Shown: positions 17,064-26,628, counted from the first letter of the stretch. The stretch is 64,000 nt of DNA from Psychroflexus aestuariivivens (GCF_004010055.1 NZ_RQVT01000024.1:1-64000), one strand, 5' to 3'. Translations and numbers: made by a program. Notes: a model not told the origin generated them from the letters alone.

Positions 17064-18002
17064 ATGAAGAAGTTAATTTTATTTCCATTATTACTTATTA
17101 TTTTTCAATCTTGTGATGATGGTGACATAATCGTGAGTGATTTTAATTTCAATGAAGATACGAACCTGAATTTATGCCAAGAAGATAACACTAATATTCT
17201 ACACTATATTGATTCTGAAACCAACGAAGCCATTTCATTTACATTTCAAAATGAAGATTTCGATGGCACTTTTGAAGGTCTTATGCCTCCTGAACCAATT
17301 ACTATAAATATCAACAATAACAATCGCATAAACTACAGGCTTTTGAGCGGCGAAGCCTCTAGCAACGAGTATTTCTGTCAGGACATTCCCCCAAGTTCAC
17401 CTTTAGTTGTTGAAGAATATGTCAGCACAACTGGAGGAACAGCCACTATAGAAATCATCATTGAATCTCAAGATGATGATGATGGAATACCTGCTGAAAA
17501 TGAAGACCGCAATGGAAATGGCAATTACTTTGATGATGATGAAGACGAAGACGGAATTCCCGATTTTCTAGATATTGACGATGATAATGATAATGTTCTT
17601 ACTGCAACTGAGATTAATAATGAATTTGGAGTAGAATTGGATACCGATGAAGATAATACACCAAATTACCTTGACGAAGATGACGATGGCGATGGCGTGA
17701 TTACCAGATATGAGGATCTAAACGCTTTCGATAATAATCCCGATGAACCAATCTTAAATCCAGCGGATGATACTAATGAATTTGGACTACCAAATTATTT
17801 GAACCCAGATATTACAGAATCTTTAGTCATTGATGAGTTTCGTGAAAACAGAATTACTAGAACTTTTAGAACACAAATTGTTTTCAACGACATTACTTTA
17901 AAAAAAGTTGGTAGTGATCAAACCATTACTTTAAGTGTTTTGAGAATGGGATTCATACAAGTCAACTCTAATGATGAAATTCTAGAAATGGATTTTGAAT
18001 AA
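17064..18002 (+). CDS. Asp-rich lipoprotein with thrombospondin-type-3-like calcium repeats
   Basis: A 312-residue lipoprotein: MKKLILFPLLLIIFQSC with Cys17, followed at once by DDGD, similar to the acidic lipoprotein-export signals that send Bacteroidetes lipoproteins to the cell surface. The N-terminal half is beta-rich. Residues about 145-235 are a dense series of acidic DxDxDG-type loops (DDDEDEDGIPDFLDIDDD, DEDDDGDGVITRYEDL), resembling thrombospondin type 3 or dockerin/EF-hand-like calcium sites. A C-terminal beta segment follows. Function is unknown; surface display and calcium binding are inferences. It is divergent from the cysteine desulfurase gene. Confidence 0.75.
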   Translation: MKKLILFPLLLIIFQSCDDGDIIVSDFNFNEDTNLNLCQEDNTNILHYIDSETNEAISFTFQNEDFDGTFEGLMPPEPITININNNNRINYRLLSGEASSNEYFCQDIPPSSPLVVEEYVSTTGGTATIEIIIESQDDDDGIPAENEDRNGNGNYFDDDEDEDGIPDFLDIDDDNDNVLTATEINNEFGVELDTDEDNTPNYLDEDDDGDGVITRYEDLNAFDNNPDEPILNPADDTNEFGLPNYLNPDITESLVIDEFRENRITRTFRTQIVFNDITLKKVGSDQTITLSVLRMGFIQVNSNDEILEMDFE

Positions 18003-18008
18003 AGACAG

Positions 18009-19436
18009 TTATGATTTAGCAATTTTTGTCAGCATACCATTGAAAATAAAAAAATGAAACGGTAACATACTGTACCAATAAATTCGCCCACGTAAACCTC
18101 TCGGTCTAAAAGTCGCATTTTGGTGTACAATATCATCTTCATCGATGTGAAATTCCAACCAAGCTTCACCTGGAATTTTCATTTCAGCAAAAAGCAGAAG
18201 TCGTTTTTCTTCTTTATCTGCCATCAAAACCCGCCAAAAATCTAGCGAATCTCCTGGATATAATTTATCAGGATTTGTTCGACCGCGACGCAAACCTACA
18301 CCGCCAGTCAATTTATCAACATAACCTCTTATTTTCCATAAAAAATTTGCATAATACCAACCATTTTTACCGCCAATCGTCCAAATTCTTTCCAAAGCAA
18401 GACTCGGGTTGTCTGTTTTCATCTGTTGAAAATCTCGCAAACATCCATATTTTGGAACTTTAATGTATTTATTTAAATCTTTTTGAGAATAACGGCTACT
18501 TACTTTTGAATCTTTCCAACTTGAAATCACTTGATTTTGCTCTATTTTCACAAATGCCATTTGAATAGCTTCTTCATAAGTATGTGTTTCTATTTTCAGC
18601 AAATCTTGCAGACGCGTGTCGTTAGCAGTAACATTGACACGCATACTATCTACAAGATTTGCAGCCAATTTATAAGAGGTCGCCGTGACGAAATACAACC
18701 AATAAGAAGACAATTTTGGAGTCATCACTGGCACATTTATAATCAACAGACTCAACTGCCGAACTTTGGCATAAGTTTTCATCATTTGCTTATATGTCAA
18801 CACATTTGGACCAGCAATATCAAAAGAATCATCATAAGTTTCAGATTTACCTATAACACCAATCAAATGTTTCAAAACGTCTCGAATGGCAATGGGCTGG
18901 CACTTTGTATTCACCCATTTAGGCGTTATCATCAACGGAAGTTTCTCACACAAATCTCTAATAATTTCAAAAGAAGCACTCCCCGACCCGACTATAATTC
19001 CTGCGCGTAAAACTGTAAGATGAAAATCGCCTTTGTACAAAATAGATTCTACATTTTTTCTGGATTCAAGATGTTTAGAAAGATTATCTTCATTTACAAT
19101 TCCACTAAGAAAAATCACTTGGTTAACCGAAGTGTTTTTCATATAAGCATTAAAATTTTCTGCGGTGGTTTGTTCTTTTTCTGAAAAATCTTTGGTCGAA
19201 CCTGTCATGGAATGCACCAAATAGAAAGCGGCGTCAATATCTTTGGGAAATAAATCTGGCTTGACTTCGTCCAAAAAATCAACTTCGACTATATCAATTT
19301 TAGCTTTCACATCTTTATCCACAGACAAACGGTCAGCGCTTCTAACTGCGCAAACAACTTCATGATTTTCCTCTAATAGCAGCGGCAAAAGTCGCATTCC
19401 TATGTAACCGTTAGCTCCTGTAAGTAATATCTTCAT
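18009..19436 (-). CDS. SDR family NAD(P)-binding protein with DUF2867
   Basis: A 475-residue protein. Residues 1 to about 300 form an atypical/extended SDR Rossmann domain with the nucleotide-binding motif TGANGYIGMRLLP (7-19), VDFLDE, and a YLVHSM segment where the usual YxxxK region differs. The C-terminal part (about 320-475) fits DUF2867 (WTIGGKNGWYYANFLWKIRG, then LDFWRVL and RGLRGRIYWY). The combination is common in Bacteroidetes and annotated as SDR oxidoreductase; the reaction is unknown. It starts two bases after the stop of the upstream small gene, so they form an operon. Confidence 0.8.
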   Translation of the reverse strand: MKILLTGANGYIGMRLLPLLLEENHEVVCAVRSADRLSVDKDVKAKIDIVEVDFLDEVKPDLFPKDIDAAFYLVHSMTGSTKDFSEKEQTTAENFNAYMKNTSVNQVIFLSGIVNEDNLSKHLESRKNVESILYKGDFHLTVLRAGIIVGSGSASFEIIRDLCEKLPLMITPKWVNTKCQPIAIRDVLKHLIGVIGKSETYDDSFDIAGPNVLTYKQMMKTYAKVRQLSLLIINVPVMTPKLSSYWLYFVTATSYKLAANLVDSMRVNVTANDTRLQDLLKIETHTYEEAIQMAFVKIEQNQVISSWKDSKVSSRYSQKDLNKYIKVPKYGCLRDFQQMKTDNPSLALERIWTIGGKNGWYYANFLWKIRGYVDKLTGGVGLRRGRTNPDKLYPGDSLDFWRVLMADKEEKRLLLFAEMKIPGEAWLEFHIDEDDIVHQNATFRPRGLRGRIYWYSMLPFHFFIFNGMLTKIAKS

Positions 19437-19438
19437 AT

Positions 19439-19864
19439 TTAATAATTTTCAAAATCATTACTAAAATTGTCTGTTTTGAACTTTAAAATTTTTTTCAAAA
19501 AATCGTGATTCCGTTTTTCTTTTGCTTCTACTTTTATGAAATAATTGTCTCTATAAATAGAATATACCTCAGCCTGACCTTTATACAATTTCAATTTATA
19601 ATAAGGAACAACTAAAGCGTAAGTATCTAGTAGTGAACGAAATGTAACAATAATCCCTTTTGGACGCATTTCTATACCACAAACATTGAGATTATTATCT
19701 AAGATTAAAAGATTATGGATTTGGATACTTGTAGAATGAATATTGAGTTTTCCTGAACCAATACCTCCCATTTTGAAACGCTCTAACCATGGAAATGCTT
19801 TTCCAACTTCATTATCGATTTGTTCCTTTATTTTAGGTCGATTATACGATACATTTAATAACAT
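19439..19864 (-). CDS. Protein of unknown function, operon partner of the SDR gene
   Basis: About 141 residues from the ATG at 19864 (a GTG at 19897 would extend it by 11 residues). No signal peptide or membrane helix. It alternates basic and hydrophobic strands (MRPKGIIVTFRSLLDTYALVVPYYKL, then VYSIYRDNYFIKVEA), suggesting a small beta-sheet protein. I do not recognise the family. A near-consensus TATATTTC lies at 19873-19880 just upstream. Two bases separate it from the downstream SDR gene, implying translational coupling and a possible shared role. Confidence 0.55.
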   Translation of the reverse strand: MLLNVSYNRPKIKEQIDNEVGKAFPWLERFKMGGIGSGKLNIHSTSIQIHNLLILDNNLNVCGIEMRPKGIIVTFRSLLDTYALVVPYYKLKLYKGQAEVYSIYRDNYFIKVEAKEKRNHDFLKKILKFKTDNFSNDFENY

Positions 19865-19901
19865 TTTTATTTGAAATATACTGAATTCTATTGGCACTTA
19901 C

Positions 19902-19933
19902 TTGAAAGACCTCTTATTTTTAGATTATCTTTG
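19902..19933 (+). promoter_or_regulatory. Promoter of argS
   Basis: A -33-type TTG at 19902-19904, a 21-base spacer, then TATCTTTG at 19926-19933 match the flavobacterial promoter layout. The ATG follows 19 bases after the motif. Confidence 0.6.
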
Positions 19934-19952
19934 CAACTGAAAAACCATTAGC

Positions 19953-21731
19953 ATGAATTTAGAAAACATACTTTCTCAAAATATTTCAGAATACATTCAA
20001 AAAAATCATGACATTTCTGTTGAAAACTTTGAATTTCAACTTACTAGAAAAGAATTTGAAGGCGATTTGACACTGGTAATTTTCCCTTTATTGAAACATA
20101 TTAAAACCAATCCAGTGCAACTCGGTGAACAAATTGGTGAATATTTGAAATCCAATTCAGATTTGATTACAAAATTCAACGTTGTGAAAGGATTTTTGAA
20201 CTTGAGTCTAAGCGAACTTTATTTCGCTGAAAAGTTTAAAAGCATTCAACAGACAGAAAATTTCGGATTTGTTTCCACAACAGAACACAGCCCAAATGTA
20301 ATGGTTGAATATTCTTCACCAAACACCAACAAACCACTGCATTTAGGTCATATCAGAAACAATTTATTAGGCTATTCTGTTGCTGAAATCTTAAAAGCTT
20401 CTGGGAAAAATGTGTACAAAACACAGATTATCAACGATCGTGGTATTCATATTTGTAAAAGTATGGTGGCTTGGGAAAAATTTGGTGAAGGCGAAACACC
20501 AGAAAGTACTGGTATGAAAGGTGATCATTTGGTTGGAAAATATTATGTAGAATTTGATAAAGCCTACAAAAAAGAAATTCAATCTCTTGTTGATAACGGC
20601 ACAAGTGAAGACATAGCTAAAAAAGAAGCGCCAATTTTCAAAGACGCCCAAAACATGCTCAAGAAATGGGAAGCCGGTGACGACAAAGTTGTTGCGCTTT
20701 GGACAAAAATGAACAATTGGGTTTACGCTGGTTTTGAAGAAACTTATAAAAATTTAGGCGTCGATTTTGATAAAAATTATTACGAAAGCGATACCTACCT
20801 TTTAGGCAAAGATCACATCAAAAACGGACTGGAACAAGGTGTGTTTTTCAAAAAAGAAGACGGTAGCGTTTGGATTGATTTGTCTGACGAAGGTTTGGAC
20901 GAAAAAATCGTTTTAAGAGCCGACGGAACTGCGGTTTATATGACTCAAGATATTGGTACAGCAATTCAGCGTGTTTTGGATTTCAACATCGATGAAATGG
21001 TTTACACAGTTGGCAATGAGCAAGATTACCATTTCAAAGTCTTATTTCTGATTTTGAAAAAACTCGGTTTTGCTTGGGCTGAAAATCTTTATCATTTGAG
21101 CTATGGCATGGTCGATTTGCCTAGCGGAAAAATGAAAAGTCGTGAAGGTAATGTCGTAGATGCAGATGACCTTATCAAAGAAATGACGTCCACGGCAAAA
21201 CAAATTTCAGAAGAATTGGGAAAACTTGAAACTTACAATGATTCTGAAAAAGAAGAACTTTACAGAATGATTGGACTCGGTGCTTTGAAATATTACATTC
21301 TGAAAGTCGATCCGAAAAAGAGAATTTTGTTCAACCCTGAAGAATCTGTAGATTTTCAAGGGAACACAGGGCCTTTTATTCAATACACTTACGCCAGAAT
21401 TCAATCCATTTTAAGAAAAGCGAATTTAGCTGAACAACAATTGGATTTGAGTAATTATACATTTGAAGACAAAGAAAAATCCTTGATTAAAGTCTTGGAT
21501 CAATTTCCTGAAATTATTCAGCAATCTGCAAAACAATATAGCCCAGCATTGATTGCCAATTACGTTTACGATTTAGTGAAAGAATTCAATTCATTTTATC
21601 AAAATATCTCAATCTTAGGCGCAGATGAAGACATTCAAATTGAATTTAGAGTGAACTTAGCCAAAGAAGTCGCCGAAGTTATCAAAAACAGCTTTAGATT
21701 ATTAGGAATCGGCGTGCCTGCTCGTATGTAA
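19953..21731 (+). CDS. argS: Arginyl-tRNA synthetase
   Basis: A 592-residue class I synthetase that charges tRNA-Arg. Seen: the N-terminal Add-1 domain (1 to about 110), the HIGH-type motif HLGHIRN (130-136) after YSSPNTNKPL, the class I catalytic core with an ArgRS-type insertion, the KMSKS counterpart SGKMKSREGN, and a DALR anticodon-binding domain ending in the canonical LGIGVPARM. Full length, with its own promoter, and followed 20 bases later by a strong terminator. Confidence 0.97.
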   Translation: MNLENILSQNISEYIQKNHDISVENFEFQLTRKEFEGDLTLVIFPLLKHIKTNPVQLGEQIGEYLKSNSDLITKFNVVKGFLNLSLSELYFAEKFKSIQQTENFGFVSTTEHSPNVMVEYSSPNTNKPLHLGHIRNNLLGYSVAEILKASGKNVYKTQIINDRGIHICKSMVAWEKFGEGETPESTGMKGDHLVGKYYVEFDKAYKKEIQSLVDNGTSEDIAKKEAPIFKDAQNMLKKWEAGDDKVVALWTKMNNWVYAGFEETYKNLGVDFDKNYYESDTYLLGKDHIKNGLEQGVFFKKEDGSVWIDLSDEGLDEKIVLRADGTAVYMTQDIGTAIQRVLDFNIDEMVYTVGNEQDYHFKVLFLILKKLGFAWAENLYHLSYGMVDLPSGKMKSREGNVVDADDLIKEMTSTAKQISEELGKLETYNDSEKEELYRMIGLGALKYYILKVDPKKRILFNPEESVDFQGNTGPFIQYTYARIQSILRKANLAEQQLDLSNYTFEDKEKSLIKVLDQFPEIIQQSAKQYSPALIANYVYDLVKEFNSFYQNISILGADEDIQIEFRVNLAKEVAEVIKNSFRLLGIGVPARM

Positions 21732-22080
21732 TTCTATGCTTTTCAAATATAAAAAAGTCCCGAATTGAGAATTGATTTCGGGACTTTTTGTTTAATAAAA
21801 AATATTCAATGCTCTGCTTTATAATCCGACTACAATTGAAAAAACTCCTACAAAATATAAATATGTAAAACATTTCTATCATACAAAACAGATAAAAATC
21901 ATCTTATATAATTCAATTTTCAAATATTTAAAAATTGGTTTTTGACGTTATAAAATTTCGGTTTAAGAATAAACCTATGTATTTGTGATATAATGCTATA
22001 GTGGTTTTTTCGGTTTTCGGAGCATGTTCTAGTTAAAAGTGACGATGCTTTGCAAAAGCCTTAACTTTGAATTTAGCATT
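21732..22080. other. Gene-free stretch after argS
   Basis: This 349-base gap holds the argS terminator at 21751-21789. The remaining roughly 290 bases are very AT-rich. I see only a 6-bp hairpin with a 4-base loop at 21960-21975 and a weak AGCAT/ATGCT inverted repeat at 22021-22049, and no supported gene, tRNA or promoter. Confidence 0.5.
21751..21789. terminator. Bidirectional terminator after argS, copy 1
   Basis: A 13-bp stem (21752-21764 with 21777-21789, core GTCCCGAA/TTCGGGAC) and a 12-base loop, flanked by A and T tracts. It is nearly identical to the hairpin at 23051-23088. Confidence 0.88.
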
Positions 22081-22722
22081 TCATCCGTCATAATCTATAT
22101 GCCTTGTTAGCCACCGTTTTATTTCTTCAGTTCTGTCTTTGATATCAATTTTTATTGGTTTGTTATATTGGCTATCTTCTATCTGTATTTCAACTCTTTT
22201 CCCATTTTGTTGCCAATCTAACAACTTGGCTTTTGGCAAACTTGTAAACCCTTGATTGCCTATAGTAATTTCTACAGGATATGCATAAGTATCTACACCA
22301 AAATTTTTGTTCTTTCCCATTAAAATCAAAGTCCCTTCTGTCAAAATTACATCAGCAAAGTCAAAGTCATAAATTGTTTTATTGATATCTGGCGGGTAAA
22401 ATTTGTTTTGGTCAAGTAAGTCAAACCCCTTGATATAAATCCCGACATTTTCAAAAACTTGGATTACACGCCCACTTAATTCTTTTATTGCCCGTCCACC
22501 TGCACTGTACATCCTGTACGCTTTGCCATATATAAAAAGTTTTAATCCAATAAAGCCTACCGTAATAAATAAAGGTCCAACTATTGCTGTGCCAATATTT
22601 GCTTTTATCCCTTGATAAATCAGAGATGTCACAATAGCAACATACGCAAGGTTCAATGGCCAAGTAATAAAGAAGGGAAATCTGGTCTTTTTTATAAACT
22701 CAAAAAAAGTTTCCTGTCTCAA
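22081..22722 (-). CDS. Membrane protein of unknown function
   Basis: 213 residues from a TTG; a stop lies in frame 21 bases upstream and no ATG is near, so TTG is the only plausible independent start. Two N-terminal membrane helices (about 14-34, FPFFITWPLNLAYVAIVTSLI, and 43-66, GTAIVGPLFITVGFIGLKLF) precede a soluble domain with beta-strand character (FDFADVILTEGTLILMGK; WQQNGKRVEIQIED). I do not recognise the family. It overlaps the upstream 74-residue gene by 23 bases, and a run of eight A on the coding strand sits just before its start. The alternative is that both readings are one gene joined by a frameshift. Confidence 0.6.
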   Translation of the reverse strand: MRQETFFEFIKKTRFPFFITWPLNLAYVAIVTSLIYQGIKANIGTAIVGPLFITVGFIGLKLFIYGKAYRMYSAGGRAIKELSGRVIQVFENVGIYIKGFDLLDQNKFYPPDINKTIYDFDFADVILTEGTLILMGKNKNFGVDTYAYPVEITIGNQGFTSLPKAKLLDWQQNGKRVEIQIEDSQYNKPIKIDIKDRTEEIKRWLTRHIDYDG

Positions 22723-22924
22723 TGTGGTTTTTTTTAGTGATAACTAACCTCTTATAACAATTAATCATCTTTAGTTTTTCTATATATTTAATCAACGTTA
22801 ATAGAAAAAACACAACTAAAAAAATTGAATAAACAAGAGACAATTTTAGTAATAAAAACAAAACCATGAAAAATATAATTACATTTAGTACATAACTAAC
22901 TACATTAAATTTTAAATTTTTCAT
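22700..22924 (-). CDS. Small hydrophobic protein, possible N-terminal part of the next gene
   Basis: 74 residues from an ATG, with two membrane helices separated by a short turn (VVSYVLNVIIFFMVLFLLL and LVYSIFLVVFFLLTLIKYI), then a basic tail. No family recognised. Its end runs through an A8 tract (22728-22735 on the plus strand as T8) into the 213-residue frame. A one-base change in that tract would fuse them into a four-helix protein of roughly 280-290 residues. It could be real and coupled, or the front of a broken gene. Confidence 0.4.
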   Translation of the reverse strand: MKNLKFNVVSYVLNVIIFFMVLFLLLKLSLVYSIFLVVFFLLTLIKYIEKLKMINCYKRLVITKKNHIETGNFF

Positions 22925-23050
22925 TTCAAAAATTATTTTTTGATTGTTAATATTGAATTACTCAAATTTTCAAGTTTTGTTTATTCCGATGCTAACTTGA
23001 TTGGATTTATTTTACGTTTTATTTTCTGTGATTATGTATTAATATGGCTT

Positions 23051-23088
23051 AAAAAATCCCGAATTGAGAATTCATTTCGGGATTTTTT
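23051..23088. terminator. Bidirectional terminator of the carboxylase operon, copy 2
   Basis: A 13-bp stem (23051-23063 with 23076-23088, core TCCCGAA/TTCGGGA) with a 12-base loop and A6/T6 flanks. Loop and stem are almost identical to the argS terminator 1.3 kb away. Confidence 0.88.
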
Positions 23089-23130
23089 GTTTTCAATGTA
23101 GTTTATATTTCAAGAAATCTAACTGGTAAT

Positions 23131-24672
23131 TTATAAAGGAATATTCCCATGTTTTCGATTTGGTCTTTTTACATCTTTATTTTCAAGCATCGCAAATGCT
23201 TTGAGTAATTTACGACGGGTTTCATTCGGCATAATCACTTCATCGATAAATCCACGTTGTGCGGCTTTAAAAGGATTAGCGAATTTTTCTGCATATTCAG
23301 CTTCTTTTTCTGAAAGTTTCACTTCAGGATCTTTGGCTGCTTGAATTTCTTTTCTGAAAATAATTTCACTTGCGCCTTTGGCTCCCATTACCGCAATTTC
23401 AGCTGTTGGCCAAGCGAAATTCAAATCTGCACCAATATGTTTGGAGTTCATCACATCATAAGCGCCGCCATAAGCTTTTCTGGTAATCACCGTTACACGT
23501 GGCACCGTAGCTTCACTCAAGGCGTAGAGCAATTTTGCGCCATGCAAAATAATGCCGTTCCACTCTTGGTCAGTCCCTGGCAAAAAGCCTGGAACATCTA
23601 CCAAAACTAATAACGGAATGTTGAACGCATCACAAAATCTAACAAATCTGGCTGCTTTTTTTGAGGCATCGACATCCAAAACACCAGCAAGACTCATCGG
23701 CTGATTGGCAACTACACCGACGCTTCTACCTCCAATTCTAGAGAATCCAACAATAATATTGTCTGCATAATTTTTATGCACTTCAAAAAAACTATCTTTA
23801 TCTATTATGCCTTTGATTACATCGTGCATGTCGTAAGGCTTGTTTGGACTGTCTGGAACTAAACTGTCTAGACCTTCTCGGATTTCTTCGTCAAATTTAA
23901 CTTCAAGTTTTTCAGGTTTCTCCTGATTATTTTGAGGAATATAACTCAAAAGTCTTTTGATATTCTCTAAACACTCAATGTCATTGACTGCTGTAAAATG
24001 AGTCACCCCAGATTTGGTGGAATGTGTACTTGCCCCACCAAGTTCTTCTGAAGTCACTTCTTCATTGGTTACAGTTTTGACCACATTTGGACCGGTAACA
24101 AACATATAACTTGTGTTTTCTACCATCATAGTAAAATCTGTCATTGCAGGAGAATAAACTGCGCCGCCAGCACAAGGTCCCATAATGGCAGAAATTTGAG
24201 GCACAACGCCCGAAGCTTGAACATTTCTGTAGAAAATATCGGCATAACCGCCTAAAGACCGAACACCTTCCTGAATTCTAGCGCCACCAGAATCATTGAG
24301 TCCAATAATTGGTGCGCCAACTTTAAGCGCATGATCCATCAATTTACAGATTTTTTCAGCATGAGTTTCAGACAAAGCGCCACCAAAAACAGTAAAATCT
24401 TGGGCATAAACATAGACCAATTTTCCATTGACAGTTCCATAACCTGTAACTACACCATCGCCATAAAAAATTTGATCTTGCATTCCAAAATCTGTTGTCC
24501 GATGTGTAACTAAAGCACCTATTTCTTCAAATGAACCTTCATCTAATAAATAATCAACACGCTCTCTTGCAGTTAATTTTTTCTTTTCATGTTGTTTGTC
24601 AATACGTTTTTGTCCTCCACCAAGTTTGGCTTCCTCTGTTTTTTCACGTAATATTTTTATATTATCACTCAT
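23131..24672 (-). CDS. Acyl-CoA carboxylase carboxyltransferase (beta) subunit
   Basis: A 513-residue fused-type carboxyltransferase of the propionyl-CoA/methylmalonyl family (PccB/MmdA-like). Seen: [20 protein letters not shown] at the N-terminus, the oxyanion-hole glycines in [19 protein letters not shown] and [13 protein letters not shown], and the C-terminal [42 protein letters not shown] and AVMGAKGA blocks. It transfers CO2 from carboxybiotin to an acyl-CoA, most likely propionyl-CoA. It is the third gene of a three-gene operon after the biotin carrier and biotin carboxylase, two bases from the latter. Confidence 0.92.
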   Translation of the reverse strand: MSDNIKILREKTEEAKLGGGQKRIDKQHEKKKLTARERVDYLLDEGSFEEIGALVTHRTTDFGMQDQIFYGDGVVTGYGTVNGKLVYVYAQDFTVFGGALSETHAEKICKLMDHALKVGAPIIGLNDSGGARIQEGVRSLGGYADIFYRNVQASGVVPQISAIMGPCAGGAVYSPAMTDFTMMVENTSYMFVTGPNVVKTVTNEEVTSEELGGASTHSTKSGVTHFTAVNDIECLENIKRLLSYIPQNNQEKPEKLEVKFDEEIREGLDSLVPDSPNKPYDMHDVIKGIIDKDSFFEVHKNYADNIIVGFSRIGGRSVGVVANQPMSLAGVLDVDASKKAARFVRFCDAFNIPLLVLVDVPGFLPGTDQEWNGIILHGAKLLYALSEATVPRVTVITRKAYGGAYDVMNSKHIGADLNFAWPTAEIAVMGAKGASEIIFRKEIQAAKDPEVKLSEKEAEYAEKFANPFKAAQRGFIDEVIMPNETRRKLLKAFAMLENKDVKRPNRKHGNIPL

Positions 24673-24674
24673 AC

Positions 24675-26132
24675 CTATTTAGATTCTGAATTTATTTCTG
24701 GTAAACGTAATTTTTTTTGGTCTTTTTGATATTGCTTCATTGCCATTAAAGCGGCTAAATAAGCTTCATCTTTAGCTTTATTTTCTAAAATTTCAGGCGT
24801 ATAATGATTTTTCACAAAATGCGTATCAAAATCTCCTGAACGGAATGCTTCATGTTCAAAAACAAATTTTCCGAAAGGTAAAGTTGTTGCTGCGCCTTCA
24901 ACTTCATAATGGTCAATTGCTTCTAACATTAGCTGTAGAGCCGCTTCACGATTTTTGCCGTAAGTAATGAGTTTGGAAAGCATCGGATCGTAATAAATCG
25001 GTATTTCCATGCCTTCTTCAAAACCATCGTCCACACGAATCCCTAATCCTTCTGGTTTTCTGTATCGCGACAAAGTGCCAACACTTGGTAAAAAATCATC
25101 GGTTGGGTCTTCAGCATAAACACGCAATTCTAAAGCGTGACCTTGAATTTTCAAATCTTTTTGTTCGAATTCCAAATATTCGCCTCGGGCGATTTTGATT
25201 TGTTGTTCCACTAAATCTACGCCAGTGATTAATTCAGTCACAGGGTGCTCAACTTGGAGTCGTGTATTCATTTCTAAAAAATAGAAATTTTTGTTCTCGT
25301 CCATCAAAAATTCAACTGTTCCTGCACCAACATAATCACAAGATTTGGCTACATCAATCGCAGCTTGCCCCATTTTATGTCGAATTTCATCCGTTAAAAT
25401 CACAGATGGCGCTTCTTCAACAACTTTTTGGTGTCGGCGTTGAATCGAACATTCGCGTTCAAAAAGATGAACAACATTTCCGTGCGTATCGGCTAAAACT
25501 TGAATTTCGATATGTCTAGGCGAACCAACATATTTTTCTATAAACACAGCGCCATTTCCGAAAGCAGATTCAGCTTCACTGATCGCGCGTTTCATTTGCT
25601 CTTCTAATTTACTTTCTACTTCGACGACTCTCATTCCTTTTCCTCCACCTCCAGCTGAAGCCTTAATAAGAATTGGATAACCGATATCTTCCGCAATTTT
25701 CTTAGCTTTAACGACATCTGTTAGGGCTTCATCTATGCCGGGAACCATTGGGATATCGTAAGTTTTCACGGTTTCTTTCGCAGAAAGCTTATCGCCCATC
25801 ACACGAATGGCATGAGATTTTGGACCGATAAAAGTAATTCCGCTGTCTTCAACTTTTTCAGCAAAATTTGCATTTTCACTTAAAAATCCATAACCCGGGT
25901 GAATTCCATCTACGTCTAGAGTTTTACAAATTTCTATGATTTTATCACCTAATAAATAAGATTCATTTGAAGGTGCTTTTCCAACGCAAACCGCTTCATC
26001 TGCAAATTTTACGTGTGGTGCATTTCTGTCGGCTTCAGAAAAAATGGCAACAGTTTTGATGCCCATTTTTCGTATAGTTTGCATGACTCTTAAGGCAATT
26101 TCGCCACGATTAGCAACTAATATTTTTTTCAT
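24675..26132 (-). CDS. Biotin carboxylase subunit of acyl-CoA carboxylase
   Basis: A 485-residue ATP-grasp enzyme that carboxylates biotin with bicarbonate and ATP. Seen: [18 protein letters not shown] at the N-terminus, the glycine-rich ATP loop [14 protein letters not shown], the metal-binding [16 protein letters not shown], and the C-terminal cap [11 protein letters not shown]. It lacks the biotinyl and carboxyltransferase domains, so it works with the separate subunits flanking it. Ten bases follow the carrier gene stop and two precede the carboxyltransferase gene. The ATG start gives the canonical N-terminus. Confidence 0.95.
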   Translation of the reverse strand: MKKILVANRGEIALRVMQTIRKMGIKTVAIFSEADRNAPHVKFADEAVCVGKAPSNESYLLGDKIIEICKTLDVDGIHPGYGFLSENANFAEKVEDSGITFIGPKSHAIRVMGDKLSAKETVKTYDIPMVPGIDEALTDVVKAKKIAEDIGYPILIKASAGGGGKGMRVVEVESKLEEQMKRAISEAESAFGNGAVFIEKYVGSPRHIEIQVLADTHGNVVHLFERECSIQRRHQKVVEEAPSVILTDEIRHKMGQAAIDVAKSCDYVGAGTVEFLMDENKNFYFLEMNTRLQVEHPVTELITGVDLVEQQIKIARGEYLEFEQKDLKIQGHALELRVYAEDPTDDFLPSVGTLSRYRKPEGLGIRVDDGFEEGMEIPIYYDPMLSKLITYGKNREAALQLMLEAIDHYEVEGAATTLPFGKFVFEHEAFRSGDFDTHFVKNHYTPEILENKAKDEAYLAALMAMKQYQKDQKKLRLPEINSESK

Positions 26133-26142
26133 CTTGCTTATT

Positions 26143-26628
26143 TTATTCCATTTCTATTAAAATCTGATTTTTTGTCACGGTTTTGCCGGTTTCAACTGCA
26201 ATAGATTTTATAACGGCATCACGTGGCGCTAGAATGGTGTTTTCCATTTTCATAGCTTCCAAAACCAGTAGATTTTCTCCTTCTTTGACTTCTTGATTTT
26301 CTTTGACCATAATGTCTAGAATCATTCCTGGCATCGGGGCTTTCACTTCATTAATTTTCTGTGAAGCCGCCAAAGAAAGTCCCATGTCTTTAATCAAAAT
26401 ATCCAATTCATTGGCAATTTCAACTTCATACAAGTTAGAATTGATTTTGACGGTGTATTTGCGATTTAGGAAATCTGATTTAACAATTTTGGAAGTGACT
26501 GATTTATGATCTACCAGCAAATGATAGGTTTGTGGTGAGGTTTGTTGAATGTCTAAATTTTGAATATCATCTTGCTTAAATTCAAAATTATGTTTACCAT
26601 CAACTTTAGCACTAAGTAAATGTTTCAT
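26143..26628 (-). CDS. Biotin carboxyl carrier subunit
   Basis: 161 residues. The C-terminal half (about 93-161) is a biotinyl/lipoyl domain with EAMKMEN, Lys127 being the biotinylation site, preceded by KAPMPGMILDI. The N-terminal half matches the BT/linker-type domain that docks the carrier in acyl-CoA carboxylases rather than the Pro/Ala linker of classic AccB. It is the first gene of the operon. A near-consensus promoter (TATATTTA) lies about 27 bases upstream. It shuttles carboxybiotin between the two partner enzymes. Confidence 0.92.
   Translation of the reverse strand: MKHLLSAKVDGKHNFEFKQDDIQNLDIQQTSPQTYHLLVDHKSVTSKIVKSDFLNRKYTVKINSNLYEVEIANELDILIKDMGLSLAASQKINEVKAPMPGMILDIMVKENQEVKEGENLLVLEAMKMENTILAPRDAVIKSIAVETGKTVTKNQILIEME

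Noticed and set aside
18531-19010. A 159-residue plus-strand reading frame
   Set aside because: It lies wholly antisense inside the SDR gene, has unusual composition rich in His/Gln/Ile and no start signal; a shadow frame.
21960-21975. Hairpin with 6-bp stem as a regulatory element
   Set aside because: Weak, AT-rich and not near a start; expected by chance.
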